Of a DNA stretch of 32,330 nt, positions 14,666-23,047 are shown piece by piece. The DNA comes from an uncultured Eubacteriales bacterium. Lineage in GTDB: Bacteria > Bacillota > Clostridia > Oscillospirales > Oscillospiraceae. Under the pieces are notes generated by a model. That model was not told the DNA's origin. It ran no database searches and saw nothing but the letters and a program-made list of their open reading frames with translations. Made by a program: the position numbers and the translations under genes. The stretch is taken from positions 1 through 32,330 of the forward strand of contig UQWI01000019.1 of the NCBI GenBank assembly GCA_900544765.1, in the 5' to 3' direction. Position 1 is the first letter of the stretch, and each line of letters begins with the position of its first letter.

Positions 14666-16006
14666 TCAACACTCCATGCTGTAGCTGAAGCTGCTGCCCT
14701 GTCCGGGCTCGCTTTCAACGCTGAGCTTTCCGCCGTGGGCGTCGGCAATCTGCTTGACCATGGCCAGGCCGAGGCCGCTGCCGCGGTCGACGCCCCGGGA
14801 AGAGTCGGCCTGCCAGAAGCGCTCCCAGATATGGCCGAGGTCACGTTTGGCGATGCCGATGCCGGTGTCGGACACGGTTAGCGTGGCCCTGCCGCCTGCC
14901 GCGTGCAGAGAGACGGTGATTTTCCCGCCGTCGGGGGTGTACTTGCAGGCGTTTTCAACGAGGTTCTGCACCAGGCGGCTCATCAGCCCCACGTCTATAT
15001 TTGCCGTGACGCCGGGCTCTATGTGCTTTTCCACGGTGAAGTCCTTGCCGCTGGCGCGGACGGCCTCGTCCGTCACTACGTCCACCAGCTCGGAGAAGTC
15101 GGCCTCCTCACGGGATATGGCCTGGGTACCCTGGTCCATGCGCGTTATATTCAGCAGCTGGTTTATCAGCCTGGACATGCGGCGGCCCTGGCGCTCCACG
15201 ACGTCGAGGCTCTCCTGATAGTCCTCAACGGTCTGGGCGTTGGCGCGGGCGTATTCGCACTCGGCGAGGATGATTGAAACGGGGGTGCGCAGCTCGTGCG
15301 AGGCGTCGGAGGCGAAGCGCTTCTCGGCGTTGAAGCTCAGCTCCAGGCGGTCGAACATGCTGTCGAAGGTGGCGGCGAGGCGGTGTATCTCGTCGCGGCC
15401 GCGGTGAAGGCCGATGCGCGCGGTGAGGTCGTCGCCGTCGTTTATGGCGTCGACGGTGTCGGTAATCTGCCGCACGGGCTTGAAGGCGTGGCGCGCGATG
15501 AGCCAGCCGATTACAGCCGTTATTGCTACGAGCACGGGCAGTATGATGAGCGCGAGTATGGTTATCACGCGCGCGGCGGAGAAGTTGTTGTCCGCGCTTG
15601 TGATGCCGCGCAGCCAGACGCCGCCGTTGTTGTCGGCCAGGTAGAGGTCATAGACCAGCCAGGGCTGGTTGTCCACGCTGACGGAGCGTATCTCGCCGTT
15701 GTGGAATTCGACCGCGCCGTCGAAGTCGCTCGGCCCTGCGCCGCCCAGCAGGAGGCCCGACGCATCGTAGGCCTGGACGTAGACGTTGTGCCGGTAGAAG
15801 TCGAGCTCGTCCAGGTCGAGATAGCCGTCGTCAAACTCCACGTCGTCTATCTCGTCGTGTACGACATCCAGAAGCGTACCCTCGGCCGTGTCGGATATGA
15901 CACCTCGCCCGGCGATGAGTATGACGCCTATCACCAGGCCCACGATGAGCAGCATCATAAGTGTGAAATATATGGTCACCCGTGTTTTTATCGTCAGAAA
16001 GCGCAT
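14666..16006 (-). CDS. Two-component sensor histidine kinase
   Basis: A 446-residue membrane kinase. A first membrane segment (about 11-32), an acidic sensor domain outside the cell (about 33-146, rich in Asp/Glu: DEIDDVEFDD), a second membrane segment (147-171) and a HAMP linker are followed by HisKA with phosphorylated H237 in FASDASHELRTP. The ATPase part has the N box NLVENACKYTP, G1 DTGIGIAKRD and G2 GSGLGLAMV. It would autophosphorylate and pass the phosphate to the response regulator encoded just upstream; the two genes overlap by one base (TAATG). The acidic sensor domain could bind cations or cationic peptides (inference). The ATG has a GGGAGGAA site within the regulator's end. Confidence 0.96.
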   Translation of the reverse strand: MRFLTIKTRVTIYFTLMMLLIVGLVIGVILIAGRGVISDTAEGTLLDVVHDEIDDVEFDDGYLDLDELDFYRHNVYVQAYDASGLLLGGAGPSDFDGAVEFHNGEIRSVSVDNQPWLVYDLYLADNNGGVWLRGITSADNNFSAARVITILALIILPVLVAITAVIGWLIARHAFKPVRQITDTVDAINDGDDLTARIGLHRGRDEIHRLAATFDSMFDRLELSFNAEKRFASDASHELRTPVSIILAECEYARANAQTVEDYQESLDVVERQGRRMSRLINQLLNITRMDQGTQAISREEADFSELVDVVTDEAVRASGKDFTVEKHIEPGVTANIDVGLMSRLVQNLVENACKYTPDGGKITVSLHAAGGRATLTVSDTGIGIAKRDLGHIWERFWQADSSRGVDRGSGLGLAMVKQIADAHGGKLSVESEPGQGSSFSYSMEC

Positions 16007-16677
16007 TATTCCTCCCGAAGTACCCAGCCCACGCCGCGCACGGTGTGGATGAGCTTCTTTTCAAAGCCCGAGTCCACCTTGCGGCGCAGATAGCTCATAT
16101 AGACGTCGACGACGTTGGTGCCGCCCTCCCAGTCGTAGTTCCAGACGTTGTTCTCTATGGTCTCGCGCGAGAGCACGCTGCCCTTGTTTCGTATCAGGCA
16201 GTCGAGCACGCCGAACTCCTTGGCGGAGAGCTCTATCTTTTGACCGGCGCGGGTGACGGTGTGCGAGGCCTCGTCGAGAGTGAGGTCGCCGCAGGTGTAG
16301 ACGCTGGTGGACGCGCCCGCGCTCTTGCGCGTCATGACGCGGATGCGCGCGAGCAGCTCGTCAAAGGAGAAGGGCTTGACGAGGTAGTCGTTCGCGCCCA
16401 AATCCAGTCCCGCAACGCGGTCGGATACGGCGTCGCGCGCGGTCAGGAACAGCACGGGCGTGGCGTCGCCTCGCTCGCGCATGCGCCTCACGGCCTCGAA
16501 GCCGTCCATGCGCGGCATCATCACGTCGAAGATGGCGGCGTCGTAGTCCGCTCCGGCGAGGTAGTCGAGCGCCTCCAGCCCGTCGTAGCAGGCGTCGACG
16601 CTGTAGCGCGCGGCGGTGAGCCGTTTTACGATTATGCGGTTGAGGTCGCGCTCGTCTTCTACGACCAGTATGCGCAT
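16006..16677 (-). CDS. OmpR-family response regulator
   Basis: A 223-residue regulator with a receiver domain (acid pair E7/D8, phosphoacceptor D51 in AAIFDVMMPRMDG, T79, K101 in YLVKPFSF) and an OmpR/PhoB winged-helix DNA-binding domain ending in DVYMSYLRRKVD and IHTVRGVGWVLRE. The ATG at 16677 is chosen over a GTG at 16686, which would overlap the ribosome site. It is first in an operon with the kinase. The divergent PepSY-domain gene 170 bases away is a likely target, since such proteins often accompany this type of two-component system. Confidence 0.96.
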   Translation of the reverse strand: MRILVVEDERDLNRIIVKRLTAARYSVDACYDGLEALDYLAGADYDAAIFDVMMPRMDGFEAVRRMRERGDATPVLFLTARDAVSDRVAGLDLGANDYLVKPFSFDELLARIRVMTRKSAGASTSVYTCGDLTLDEASHTVTRAGQKIELSAKEFGVLDCLIRNKGSVLSRETIENNVWNYDWEGGTNVVDVYMSYLRRKVDSGFEKKLIHTVRGVGWVLREE

Positions 16678-16846
16678 GAAAAACACATCCCTTCGAGGAA
16701 ATAATAGCGTATTTTCGTTAGAGCCGCATTAAAATGATAGCGCATTTCGGGCTGAAAAGAAATTTAAAAGTTTTTAATGAAGCTCTAATTTTCGTGTGGC
16801 ATCATACAGCCAAGGGAAACACAAAACATTTCAGGAGGAAAAGAAG
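16678..16846. promoter_or_regulatory. Divergent regulatory region between the two-component operon and the PepSY gene
   Basis: An AT-rich 169-base region holding both promoters. Direct repeats ATAGCGTATTTTCG (from about 16704) and ATAGCGCATTTCGG (from about 16737), about 33 bases apart, look like response-regulator sites spaced by three helical turns. Inverted TTAGAGC (16718-16724) and GCTCTAA (16783-16789) also occur. No clear consensus promoter was found on either strand. Binding by the adjacent regulator is inference. Confidence 0.45.
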
Positions 16847-17158
16847 TTGAAAAAGAAAACTATAATTATAATCGTCGTCGCCGTGCTGCTTGCCGCCGCG
16901 ATAGCCCTCGGCCTCGTGTGGTATTTTGTCTGGAACGACAGCGCGTACATCGGCAAGGACGCCGCGCTCACCGCAGCGCTGAACGACGCCGGTTTCACCG
17001 CGAGCGAAGTGCAGCGCGCCAGGAGTGAGTTCGAGCGGGACGACGGACTCGTCTACTACGATGTCAGCTTCGTGAACGGGGCGACGGAGTACGAGTACGT
17101 CATTGAACCCAACACGGGAGCAGTGCTGCACACGCAGACAGAGAGCGTATACGATTAA
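16847..17158 (+). CDS. PepSY-domain membrane-anchored protein
   Basis: A 103-residue protein with one N-terminal membrane anchor (KKKTIIIIVVAVLLAAAIAL, about residues 2-30) and a PepSY-type domain outside the cell: EVQRARSEFERDDGLVYYDV followed by EYEYVIEPNTGAVL. PepSY domains are thought to inhibit or modulate proteases or sense the envelope. The TTG at 16847 is chosen because AGGAGG at 16833-16838 is eight bases before it and the signal anchor begins right there; a GTG at 16796 would add an unlikely leader. It is divergent from the two-component operon and probably controlled by it. Confidence 0.85.
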   Translation: MKKKTIIIIVVAVLLAAAIALGLVWYFVWNDSAYIGKDAALTAALNDAGFTASEVQRARSEFERDDGLVYYDVSFVNGATEYEYVIEPNTGAVLHTQTESVYD

Positions 17159-17167
17159 GCGGAACTT

Positions 17168-17207
17168 TTCCCCCTTGCCATCGTCATTGAAGGCAAGGGG
17201 GAATCTT
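17168..17207 (+). terminator. Terminator after the PepSY gene
   Basis: A 12-bp perfect stem, TTCCCCCTTGCC at 17168-17179 and GGCAAGGGGGAA at 17192-17203, then TCTTTG. The 3' arm supplies the only ribosome-site-like sequence (AAGGGGGA) for the next gene, whose GTG starts at 17209. Confidence 0.8.
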
Positions 17208-17208
17208 T

Positions 17209-18015
17209 GTGAGCAAGAGAAAGAAAATAGCGCTTGCACTGTGTCCGGTTATAGTAGTCGCTGTAGTGCTGTTCCTTTTCGGCGGCGGAATTGGACGCCG
17301 CCCCTTCCGCTCGCTGGAGGGTGACGACATCGTCTCGGCGACAGTCCGGCTCAGGCCGCCGGACGTCACGCTCGTGGTAGAGGACACGGATGAGCTCGCA
17401 CGGCTCATTAGCGAGGCGGTCGTATACCGCAGGTACGGGAGCTTTACGAACTACTCCGGACAGGGCGCCGAGTACACGCTCACGCTCTCCGACGGCACGG
17501 TGACGACGGTCATGTCGTACAGCCCTTACCTAATCATAGACGGCGTGAGTTATCGGGCCAAGTACGGTCCATGCGAAGAGATGCTGAGCTATGCAAACAA
17601 GCTGGCGGGGGACACGGACGCATACTTGCTTGATAACCCGCCCTGGCTGACGGTTGTATGCGGCGATGAGGGCACGGAGGCGACGCTGGGCTCATATTCC
17701 TGACATTGCGACAGCGGGGACGGCGCAATGACGGGCGTGGATTCGGACAGCGCCGACCCGCTTGACCTGGATGGGCGCGCCCCGCTCGTGACGAAAGAGG
17801 GCATGGCGCGCTTCAGGTATATGACCCGGCCCGCCGCGATAAGCTCTGCCGTCGTCTGGGACGAGGACGCGCGCACTTCCTCGCCCGCAGAGGTGAACGT
17901 CGGTGAGCTCGAGCTCCTGCCCGGCGATCACATCTACACCGTCCGCGTAGACTGGGACTTCCCGCTGTGCGGCGGGGAGGCATACTACAGCTTCAGAGCA
18001 ATATACGAGGCGTGA
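17209..18015 (+). pseudogene. Membrane-anchored extracellular protein split by an in-frame TGA
   Basis: Two pieces in the same frame: 17209-17703 (164 residues) and a continuation to 18015 (about 103 residues). Only the TGA at 17701-17703 separates them. The first piece starts SKRKKIALALCPVIVVAVVL, a signal anchor, then a beta-rich domain and the start of a second domain at PPWLTVVCGD. The second piece completes that domain (GDHIYTVRVDWDF, then GGEAYYSFRAIYEA). In related Clostridia proteins as I remember them, the sequence at the break reads Y-S-Trp, so the TGA probably arose from TGG. The GTG start sits just after the preceding terminator. Alternatives are a sequencing error or stop readthrough. 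Function unknown, probably envelope associated. Confidence 0.75.
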
Positions 18016-18047
18016 AAAATCGCCCCCGCAGCCGCGGGGGCGATTTT
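18016..18047. terminator. Bidirectional terminator
   Basis: A 14-bp perfect stem, AAAATCGCCCCCGC at 18016-18029 and GCGGGGGCGATTTT at 18034-18047, loop AGCC. A/T-rich ends on both sides allow it to serve both the broken gene (+) and the pyrophosphatase gene (-), which converge here. Confidence 0.9.
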
Positions 18048-18054
18048 GATTTGC

Positions 18055-20184
18055 TCAGAACAGGTGTACGTTCGCTATGACGGCGGAGAACACTATGGAT
18101 ACGGTAGAGCAGAGCTTGATGAGTATGTTCAGGCTCGGGCCGGAGGTGTCCTTGAAGGGGTCGCCGACCGTGTCGCCTATGACGCCGGCCTTGTGGCACT
18201 CGCTGCCCTTGCCGCCGTGGTGTCCGGCCTCTATGTACTTTTTCGCGTTGTCCCAGGCGCCGCCGGAGTTCGACATGAACACCGCCATGCCGAAGCCGCA
18301 GACCGTGGTGCCTGCCAGCAGGCCCACTACGCCCTCGACGCCGAGCACCAGGCCCGTGGCGATGGGGACGATGACGGCCAGCAGGGCGGGGAGCACCATG
18401 GCGCGCAACGCGCCCGTCGTGCAGAGGTCGACACAGCGCTCGTAATCGGGCTCGGTCTCACCCTCCATGATGCCCGCAATCTCGCGGAACTGGCGGCGGA
18501 CCTCAACGACGATGTGCTGCGCCGCCTTCTGCACCGCGCTCATCGTCAGCGAGCCAAAGACAAACACCAGCATCGTACCGACAAAGAGGCCCACAAGCAC
18601 GGCGGGGTTCGTGACCGACAAATCCATCGGCGAGCCCATGGCCTTTTCGCCGACGTCGACATAGGAGACCAGCAGCGCGAGGGCGGTCAGCGCGGCTGAG
18701 CCGATTGCAAAGCCCTTGCCGGTGGCGGCGGTGGTGTTGCCCAGGGAGTCGAGCGCGTCCGTGCGCTCACGCACTTCTTCACCCAGGCCGCTCATTTCGG
18801 CGATGCCGCCGGCGTTGTCCGCGACGGGGCCGTAGGCGTCGGTGGCAAGCGTGATGCCCAGCGTGGCGAGCATGCCGATGGCGGAAATGCCTATGCCGTA
18901 GAGGCCGTTGTTGAAGGAGAGCTCATAGAGCTCGCTGTTCGTAGTCAGTGTGCCGCCGCTGGCTAGGAAGCTCACTATGACGGCGATGCCTATTATGATT
19001 ATGGGGGCGGCTGTGCTGACCATGCCGAGAGAGATTCCGCCGATTATCGTCGTCGCTGCGCCGGTTTCGGTGGCGTCGGCGAGGTTTTGCGTCGGCTTGT
19101 ATGTGTCCGAGGTGTAATACTCGGTGACGTAACCGATAGCGCAGCCCGCAGCCAGGCCGCAGAAGATGGAGACGAGTATGCCTATCCAGCTCGCGCCCTC
19201 GACGTCCTTCATGACGAACCAGGTGAGCGGTATGCACAGCACCGCGCAGAGTGCGGCGGCGAAGTAAGTGCCGGTGCGCATGCTCTTGAGCAGCTCACGC
19301 TGGCTGGCCTTCTCGCCGGTCTTTATCATAAAGGAGCCGATAAGTGAGCAGATGACGCCCACGACGGCTATGGCGAGCGGCAGGAACATACCGCTCCAGC
19401 CGTAGCCCGCGCTCGCGCCTATTGCAAAGGTGGCCAGGATGGAGCCGACGTAGCTCTCGTACAGGTCCGCGCCCATGCCCGCTACGTCGCCGACGTTGTC
19501 GCCCACGTTGTCCGCGATGGTCGCCGGGTTGCGCGGGTCATCCTCGGGTATGCCCGCCTCGACCTTGCCGACCAAATCCGCGCCCACGTCGGCGGCCTTG
19601 GTGAAGATGCCTCCGCCCACGCGCGCGAAGAGCGCGGCGCAGGATGCGCCCATGCCGAACATGACCATCGTGTTGGCTATAGTGTCGGCATCACAGCCGA
19701 AGCCGTATTGAAGTATCAGGAACCAGACTGAGACGTCGAGTATGCCGAGACCCACGACCGTGAAGCCCATGACGGAGCCCGAGGATATGGCTACGCGCAG
19801 GCCCCGGTTCAGGCTCTCGCTCGCGGCGTTGGCCGTGCGCGCGTTGGCGCTGGTGGCGATGCGCATGCCGATGAAGCCCGCGAGGCTGGAGTAAAACCCG
19901 CCCGTCAGGAAGGCAAAGGGTACGAACTTGTTCACCAGCCCCTCGCCGTTTATCCAGGGCACATAGGCCAGCACGGCGAGTATTATTGCGATTATCAGGA
20001 ATATAAGCGCCACGGTCTTGTATTGGCGCTTCAGATATGCGTTAGCGCCCTTGCGTATGGCGGCCGCTATCTTCTCCATCAGCGGCGTGCCCTCAGAGTA
20101 CCTCTTGACCCTGCGGGTCTGTGTCCAGGCGAACAGCAGGGCTATAAATGCACCGACCAGTCCCAGCCAGAAGTAGTTCTCCAT
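18055..20184 (-). CDS. hppA: Membrane-bound ion-translocating pyrophosphatase
   Basis: A 709-residue polytopic membrane protein, near the usual family length, with about 16 membrane segments. It couples hydrolysis of pyrophosphate to pumping of H+ or Na+ across the membrane. The active-site region is clear: [20 protein letters not shown] and then [20 protein letters not shown]. The [10 protein letters not shown] segment has Ala where K+-independent enzymes carry Lys, so it should be K+-dependent; many such enzymes pump Na+, but the ion cannot be settled here. The start is the ATG at 20184 ([20 protein letters not shown]), with an AGGAG site ten bases before it; a longer reading to 20346 has no support. 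It has its own promoter and a shared terminator, so it is monocistronic. Confidence 0.97.
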   Translation of the reverse strand: MENYFWLGLVGAFIALLFAWTQTRRVKRYSEGTPLMEKIAAAIRKGANAYLKRQYKTVALIFLIIAIILAVLAYVPWINGEGLVNKFVPFAFLTGGFYSSLAGFIGMRIATSANARTANAASESLNRGLRVAISSGSVMGFTVVGLGILDVSVWFLILQYGFGCDADTIANTMVMFGMGASCAALFARVGGGIFTKAADVGADLVGKVEAGIPEDDPRNPATIADNVGDNVGDVAGMGADLYESYVGSILATFAIGASAGYGWSGMFLPLAIAVVGVICSLIGSFMIKTGEKASQRELLKSMRTGTYFAAALCAVLCIPLTWFVMKDVEGASWIGILVSIFCGLAAGCAIGYVTEYYTSDTYKPTQNLADATETGAATTIIGGISLGMVSTAAPIIIIGIAVIVSFLASGGTLTTNSELYELSFNNGLYGIGISAIGMLATLGITLATDAYGPVADNAGGIAEMSGLGEEVRERTDALDSLGNTTAATGKGFAIGSAALTALALLVSYVDVGEKAMGSPMDLSVTNPAVLVGLFVGTMLVFVFGSLTMSAVQKAAQHIVVEVRRQFREIAGIMEGETEPDYERCVDLCTTGALRAMVLPALLAVIVPIATGLVLGVEGVVGLLAGTTVCGFGMAVFMSNSGGAWDNAKKYIEAGHHGGKGSECHKAGVIGDTVGDPFKDTSGPSLNILIKLCSTVSIVFSAVIANVHLF

Positions 20185-20233
20185 TCGTCCATCACTCCTT
20201 ACTTTCTCGCAGAGTATTCTGCAACCTGATGTT

Positions 20234-20262
20234 ATGATAGCGTAAAACTCTTGAGAAATCAA
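20234..20262 (-). promoter_or_regulatory. Promoter of hppA
   Basis: On the minus strand TTGATT (20262-20257), a 17-base spacer and TATCAT (20239-20234). The -35 overlaps a small inverted repeat, CTTGA/TCAAG (20249-20262). It lies about 50 bases before the ATG. Confidence 0.6.
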
Positions 20263-20381
20263 GCAACGAGTACAAAAAATGTTGTGAAATAAGCAAATTT
20301 TTTTAAACAAAATGCACAAAACATCTGTGACGTTTATAACGTCCATGACGGCTGTAGCGTCTGCCCAAACCGCCGGAGCGC

Positions 20382-20415
20382 GAAAAAATCCCGCCGCCCG
20401 AAGGGGCGGCGGGAT
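20382..20415 (-). terminator. Terminator of degV
   Basis: A 12-bp perfect stem, ATCCCGCCGCCC at 20388-20399 and GGGCGGCGGGAT at 20404-20415. On the minus strand the loop reads CTTC and a run of six T follows (20387-20382). It lies 22 bases after the degV stop. Confidence 0.9.
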
Positions 20416-20437
20416 GGGTTTTACGACCGCTGCAGGC

Positions 20438-21286
20438 CTATTTCAGGCCGAAGAAAGCGACGCCCAGAGCGCCGGGACCGGCGTGGGTGCCTATGACGCT
20501 GCCGATGGCCATGATGGGCAGGTCGTCGGTGTGGCCGACCCAGAGGCGGGCGCTGTCCTCCTTGTATTTGAGCAGCGTGGCGTCAGAGAGGCCGGTGTAG
20601 CCGAGGGCGTAGGGCATGGAGAAATCCACGCCGTACTTCTCTATCATCTGCGAGAGCAGGTTGCCGGCGTTTTTGGAACCGCGGGCCTTGCCTATGACGG
20701 CGACGGCCCCGTCGCGCAGGGTGATGACGGGCTTGATGGAGAGGATGCCTCCGGCCAGGGCGGCTGCGCCGGATATGCGTCCGCCGCGTTTGAGGTATTC
20801 GAGCGTGTCGAGAAGGGCGATGAGGTGGACTCGGCTCTTGACCTCTTCTACAAGCCCGGCGACCTCGTCCATACCCCTGCCCTCGTCGGCGAGACGGTGG
20901 GCGTACAGCGCGAGAATCTGCGCGCCCAGCGTGGCGCTCTGAGTGTCGACTACCCTGACACGGCCCGGATAATCTGCGGCGGCTATCATCGCGCTCTGGT
21001 AGGTGCCCGAGAGCGCGGAAGAGATGGTCAGGGCCACAACGTCGTGCCCCTGCGAGGTCAAACGCTCAAACTCCTGCTCAAATTCGGCCGGAGCGGCCTG
21101 GCTGGTGGTCGGAAGCGTGTCGCTCTCAATGAGGCGTTCGTAGAACTGACGAGGGGTCATCGAGAGCCCGTCGATAAATTCCTCGTCGTCGAAGTGCACG
21201 CGCAGGCGCACAACGGCCATATCCAGTTCGGCGAGCTGCTGCACCGTGAAGTCAAAGGTCGAGTCGACAAGTATTTTAACAGCCAT
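20438..21286 (-). CDS. DegV/FakB-family fatty-acid-binding protein
   Basis: A 282-residue DegV-family protein. The N-terminus ([20 protein letters not shown]), the [17 protein letters not shown] block, [12 protein letters not shown], and [15 protein letters not shown] are all family hallmarks. DegV/FakB proteins bind a fatty acid and present it to fatty acid kinase FakA for phosphorylation before entry into lipid synthesis; FakA is not in this window. The ATG at 21286 is preferred because GGAGG lies five bases before it; an in-frame ATG at 21298 would overlap that site. It is divergent from a marR gene and shares its control region, so it is probably a target of that regulator. Confidence 0.93.
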   Translation of the reverse strand: MAVKILVDSTFDFTVQQLAELDMAVVRLRVHFDDEEFIDGLSMTPRQFYERLIESDTLPTTSQAAPAEFEQEFERLTSQGHDVVALTISSALSGTYQSAMIAAADYPGRVRVVDTQSATLGAQILALYAHRLADEGRGMDEVAGLVEEVKSRVHLIALLDTLEYLKRGGRISGAAALAGGILSIKPVITLRDGAVAVIGKARGSKNAGNLLSQMIEKYGVDFSMPYALGYTGLSDATLLKYKEDSARLWVGHTDDLPIMAIGSVIGTHAGPGALGVAFFGLK

Positions 21287-21307
21287 ACTGTCCTCCATAT
21301 TTCAAAT

Positions 21308-21368
21308 GTTGAGTGCTCAACAACTATACGCCAGAAAAGTTGACTTGTCAACATCTAAGTTGTATTAT
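21308..21368. promoter_or_regulatory. Divergent degV/marR promoters with two MarR-type palindromes
   Basis: The degV promoter (minus) is TTGACA (21351-21346), 17 bases, TATAGT (21328-21323). The marR promoter (plus) is TTGACT (21340-21345), 17 bases, TATTAT (21363-21368). Palindrome GTTGACTTGTCAAC (21339-21352) overlaps both -35 boxes, and GTTGAGTGCTCAAC (21308-21321) lies just downstream of the degV -10. Their centres are 31 bases apart, three helical turns. Binding of the MarR protein encoded here would shut off both genes (inference). Confidence 0.8.
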
Positions 21369-21481
21369 ATTTGCTGACTGCGGGGCCGGGCGTGAAGCGG
21401 GCCGGCTCCGACTGAAGGAAGGAGGGCACTGAGCGGGTTCCGGCGCGAAGCTGCGCCGCAATCTGCGAAGTCTGTGACGAC

Positions 21482-21922
21482 GTGAACGAAACCGAGAAAT
21501 TCAACGAGTTTACGGGGCTGGTGTCGCGCGCATATAAGGCGCTCCACCGTGTACAGGAGAGGTATATGCGCGATTTTGGGCTCAGGAGCGTGCATGTCTC
21601 CTGCCTGCTCAGGCTGCTGGACGCGCCGGACGGCCTGAGCGCCACGGAGCTCAGCGCGCTCTGCGGCGTGGACAGGGCGCAGATTTCACGCGTCACCGCC
21701 GACCTGGCCTCCCGCGGGCTGGTCTGCGAGACTGCCCCCGGCATGAAGCGCCGCTACCGCGGCAGCCTGACGCTGACCGCCGCGGGCCGAGCGCAGGCGC
21801 TGGAGATGCGCGAGATAGTCGCCGAGAAGCTGAACGCCGTCAGCGGCGGCCTGGACCCGGACAAATTGTCAGTTTTTTATGAGGTGTTTCACCGGATAGA
21901 CGACAAGCTGGACGGCATATGA
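21482..21922 (+). CDS. MarR-family transcriptional regulator
   Basis: A 146-residue regulator of normal MarR length. The winged helix is clear: HVSCLLRLLDAPDGLSATEL, then the recognition region LCGVDRAQISRVTADLASRG and a wing with KRRYRGSLTLTAAG. Flanking helices form the dimer. It starts at a GTG with no strong ribosome site; a 113-base leader with GC-rich hairpins precedes it, so expression may be low. It is divergent from degV, whose product handles fatty acids, so it may act like the fatty-acid regulator FabT, but the ligand is not known. The 14-bp palindromes in both promoters fit autorepression. Confidence 0.9.
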   Translation: MNETEKFNEFTGLVSRAYKALHRVQERYMRDFGLRSVHVSCLLRLLDAPDGLSATELSALCGVDRAQISRVTADLASRGLVCETAPGMKRRYRGSLTLTAAGRAQALEMREIVAEKLNAVSGGLDPDKLSVFYEVFHRIDDKLDGI

Positions 21923-22005
21923 GCCGCAGAGTGGGGAATAATAGGCCTGCTTGAGAAATAACGCAACGCCGGTGAGAAATCCCGGACACAAAACATGCCA
22001 TTAAC

Positions 22006-22040
22006 TTTGACTTGTCAAAAGCGTCTTTCTCGATTATAAT
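22006..22040 (+). promoter_or_regulatory. Promoter of the GntR gene with a third MarR-type palindrome
   Basis: TTTGACTTGTCAAA at 22006-22019 shares the 12-base core TTGACTTGTCAA with the operator at 21340-21351. Within it TTGTCA (22013-22018) can serve as a -35, with a 16-base spacer to a perfect TATAAT at 22035-22040. This suggests that the GntR gene is under the same MarR regulator. Confidence 0.7.
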
Positions 22041-22097
22041 ATGATAAATGATATAGACATATCAGACGTTATAACAAGTCAGGTAAGAGGTTAAGCG

Positions 22098-22883
22098 ATG
22101 GATACTAATCCTGTTTTGATGAACAAGCTGAGCATGGACAGCGACATACCGCTGTACAGCCAGCTGGTGAGCATTATCAAGCGTAATATCTCCGCAGGCA
22201 CGCTGACGCCGGGCGCGCTGCTGCCCAGCGAGGCGGAGCTTTGCCGCACCTTCGACGTGTCGCGCTCCACGGTGCGTCAGGCGATAGGCGAGCTTGAGAG
22301 CGAGGGCCTCGTCGTGCGCAAGCAGGGCCGCGGCACCTTCGTGGCGGAGCCCAAGATGCGCCGCCGCACCGAGAACGTGTACTCCTTCACCAGTGAGATA
22401 AACTCCATGGGCATGACGCCGAGCTCAACGATACTCGAGTTCGAGGTCATGAGCCCTCCGCCGGATATCGTCTCCATGCTCGAGCTCGAGAGCAGCAGCG
22501 TGAAAATTTACCGTTTCTCCCGCATCAGGAACGTGAACGGGCAGCCGCTGATACTTGAGACCAGCTTCTACCCCACATATATCTACCCCAAGCTGACACG
22601 CGAGCTGCTGGAGACACACAGCTTCTACAGCCTGCTCTACGAAGAGGGCATAGTGCCCTACAGCGCGGTGGACAGTTACGAGGCCGTCATACTCGGCAGG
22701 CGCGAGGCCGAGCTGCTCGGCACACGCCCCGGAAGCTGCGCCTTCTCCGTGCAGCGCCGCACTCGCACAGAGTCGGGCTCCGTATACGAGTTTACGCAGA
22801 GCCTTATCAGGGCCGACCGGGTTACGCTCGACGTGCATCTGCACAAGGACGGCGTGAGCTTCGCGCGCAACGTGGACAAGTGA
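22098..22883 (+). CDS. GntR/HutC-family transcriptional regulator
   Basis: A 261-residue regulator. Residues about 16-85 are a GntR winged helix (IPLYSQLVSIIKRNISAGTL, LLPSEAELCRTFDVSRSTVR, then VVRKQGRGTFV). Residues about 105-255 are a UTRA ligand-binding domain of the HutC subfamily, with FSRIRNVNGQPLILETSFY and later FTQSLIRADRVTLDVHL. These usually sense sugars, amino acids or related small molecules. The ATG at 22098 has only a weak AGAGG site. It stands alone, ending at a terminator; the operon it controls is not evident here. Confidence 0.93.
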   Translation: MDTNPVLMNKLSMDSDIPLYSQLVSIIKRNISAGTLTPGALLPSEAELCRTFDVSRSTVRQAIGELESEGLVVRKQGRGTFVAEPKMRRRTENVYSFTSEINSMGMTPSSTILEFEVMSPPPDIVSMLELESSSVKIYRFSRIRNVNGQPLILETSFYPTYIYPKLTRELLETHSFYSLLYEEGIVPYSAVDSYEAVILGRREAELLGTRPGSCAFSVQRRTRTESGSVYEFTQSLIRADRVTLDVHLHKDGVSFARNVDK

Positions 22884-22930
22884 TAAATAAAAGCGGTCCA
22901 ACAAGTGAACGCTAATGTTTTATAAGAGAA

Positions 22931-22969
22931 CACCCATGATTCCGTCATTGAGAATCATGGGCGTTTTTT
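22931..22969 (+). terminator. Terminator of the GntR gene
   Basis: A 12-bp stem, CACCCATGATTC at 22931-22942 and GAATCATGGGCG at 22952-22963 (one mismatch near the base), followed by six T (22964-22969). It marks the end of the GC-rich host block before the AT-richer efflux module. Confidence 0.9.
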
Positions 22970-23047
22970 ATGCTTCTTTTGCAGCGTTTTTTAGGCGTCC
23001 GTTTTGATATAGCCAATAATAAAGCGTTTGCACATCACAGCAGTGGG

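Noticed and set aside
20185..20346. N-terminal extension of the pyrophosphatase to 20346
   Set aside because: The extension crosses the probable promoter at 20234-20262 and does not fit the family; ATG 20184 has a good ribosome site and the normal first membrane segment.
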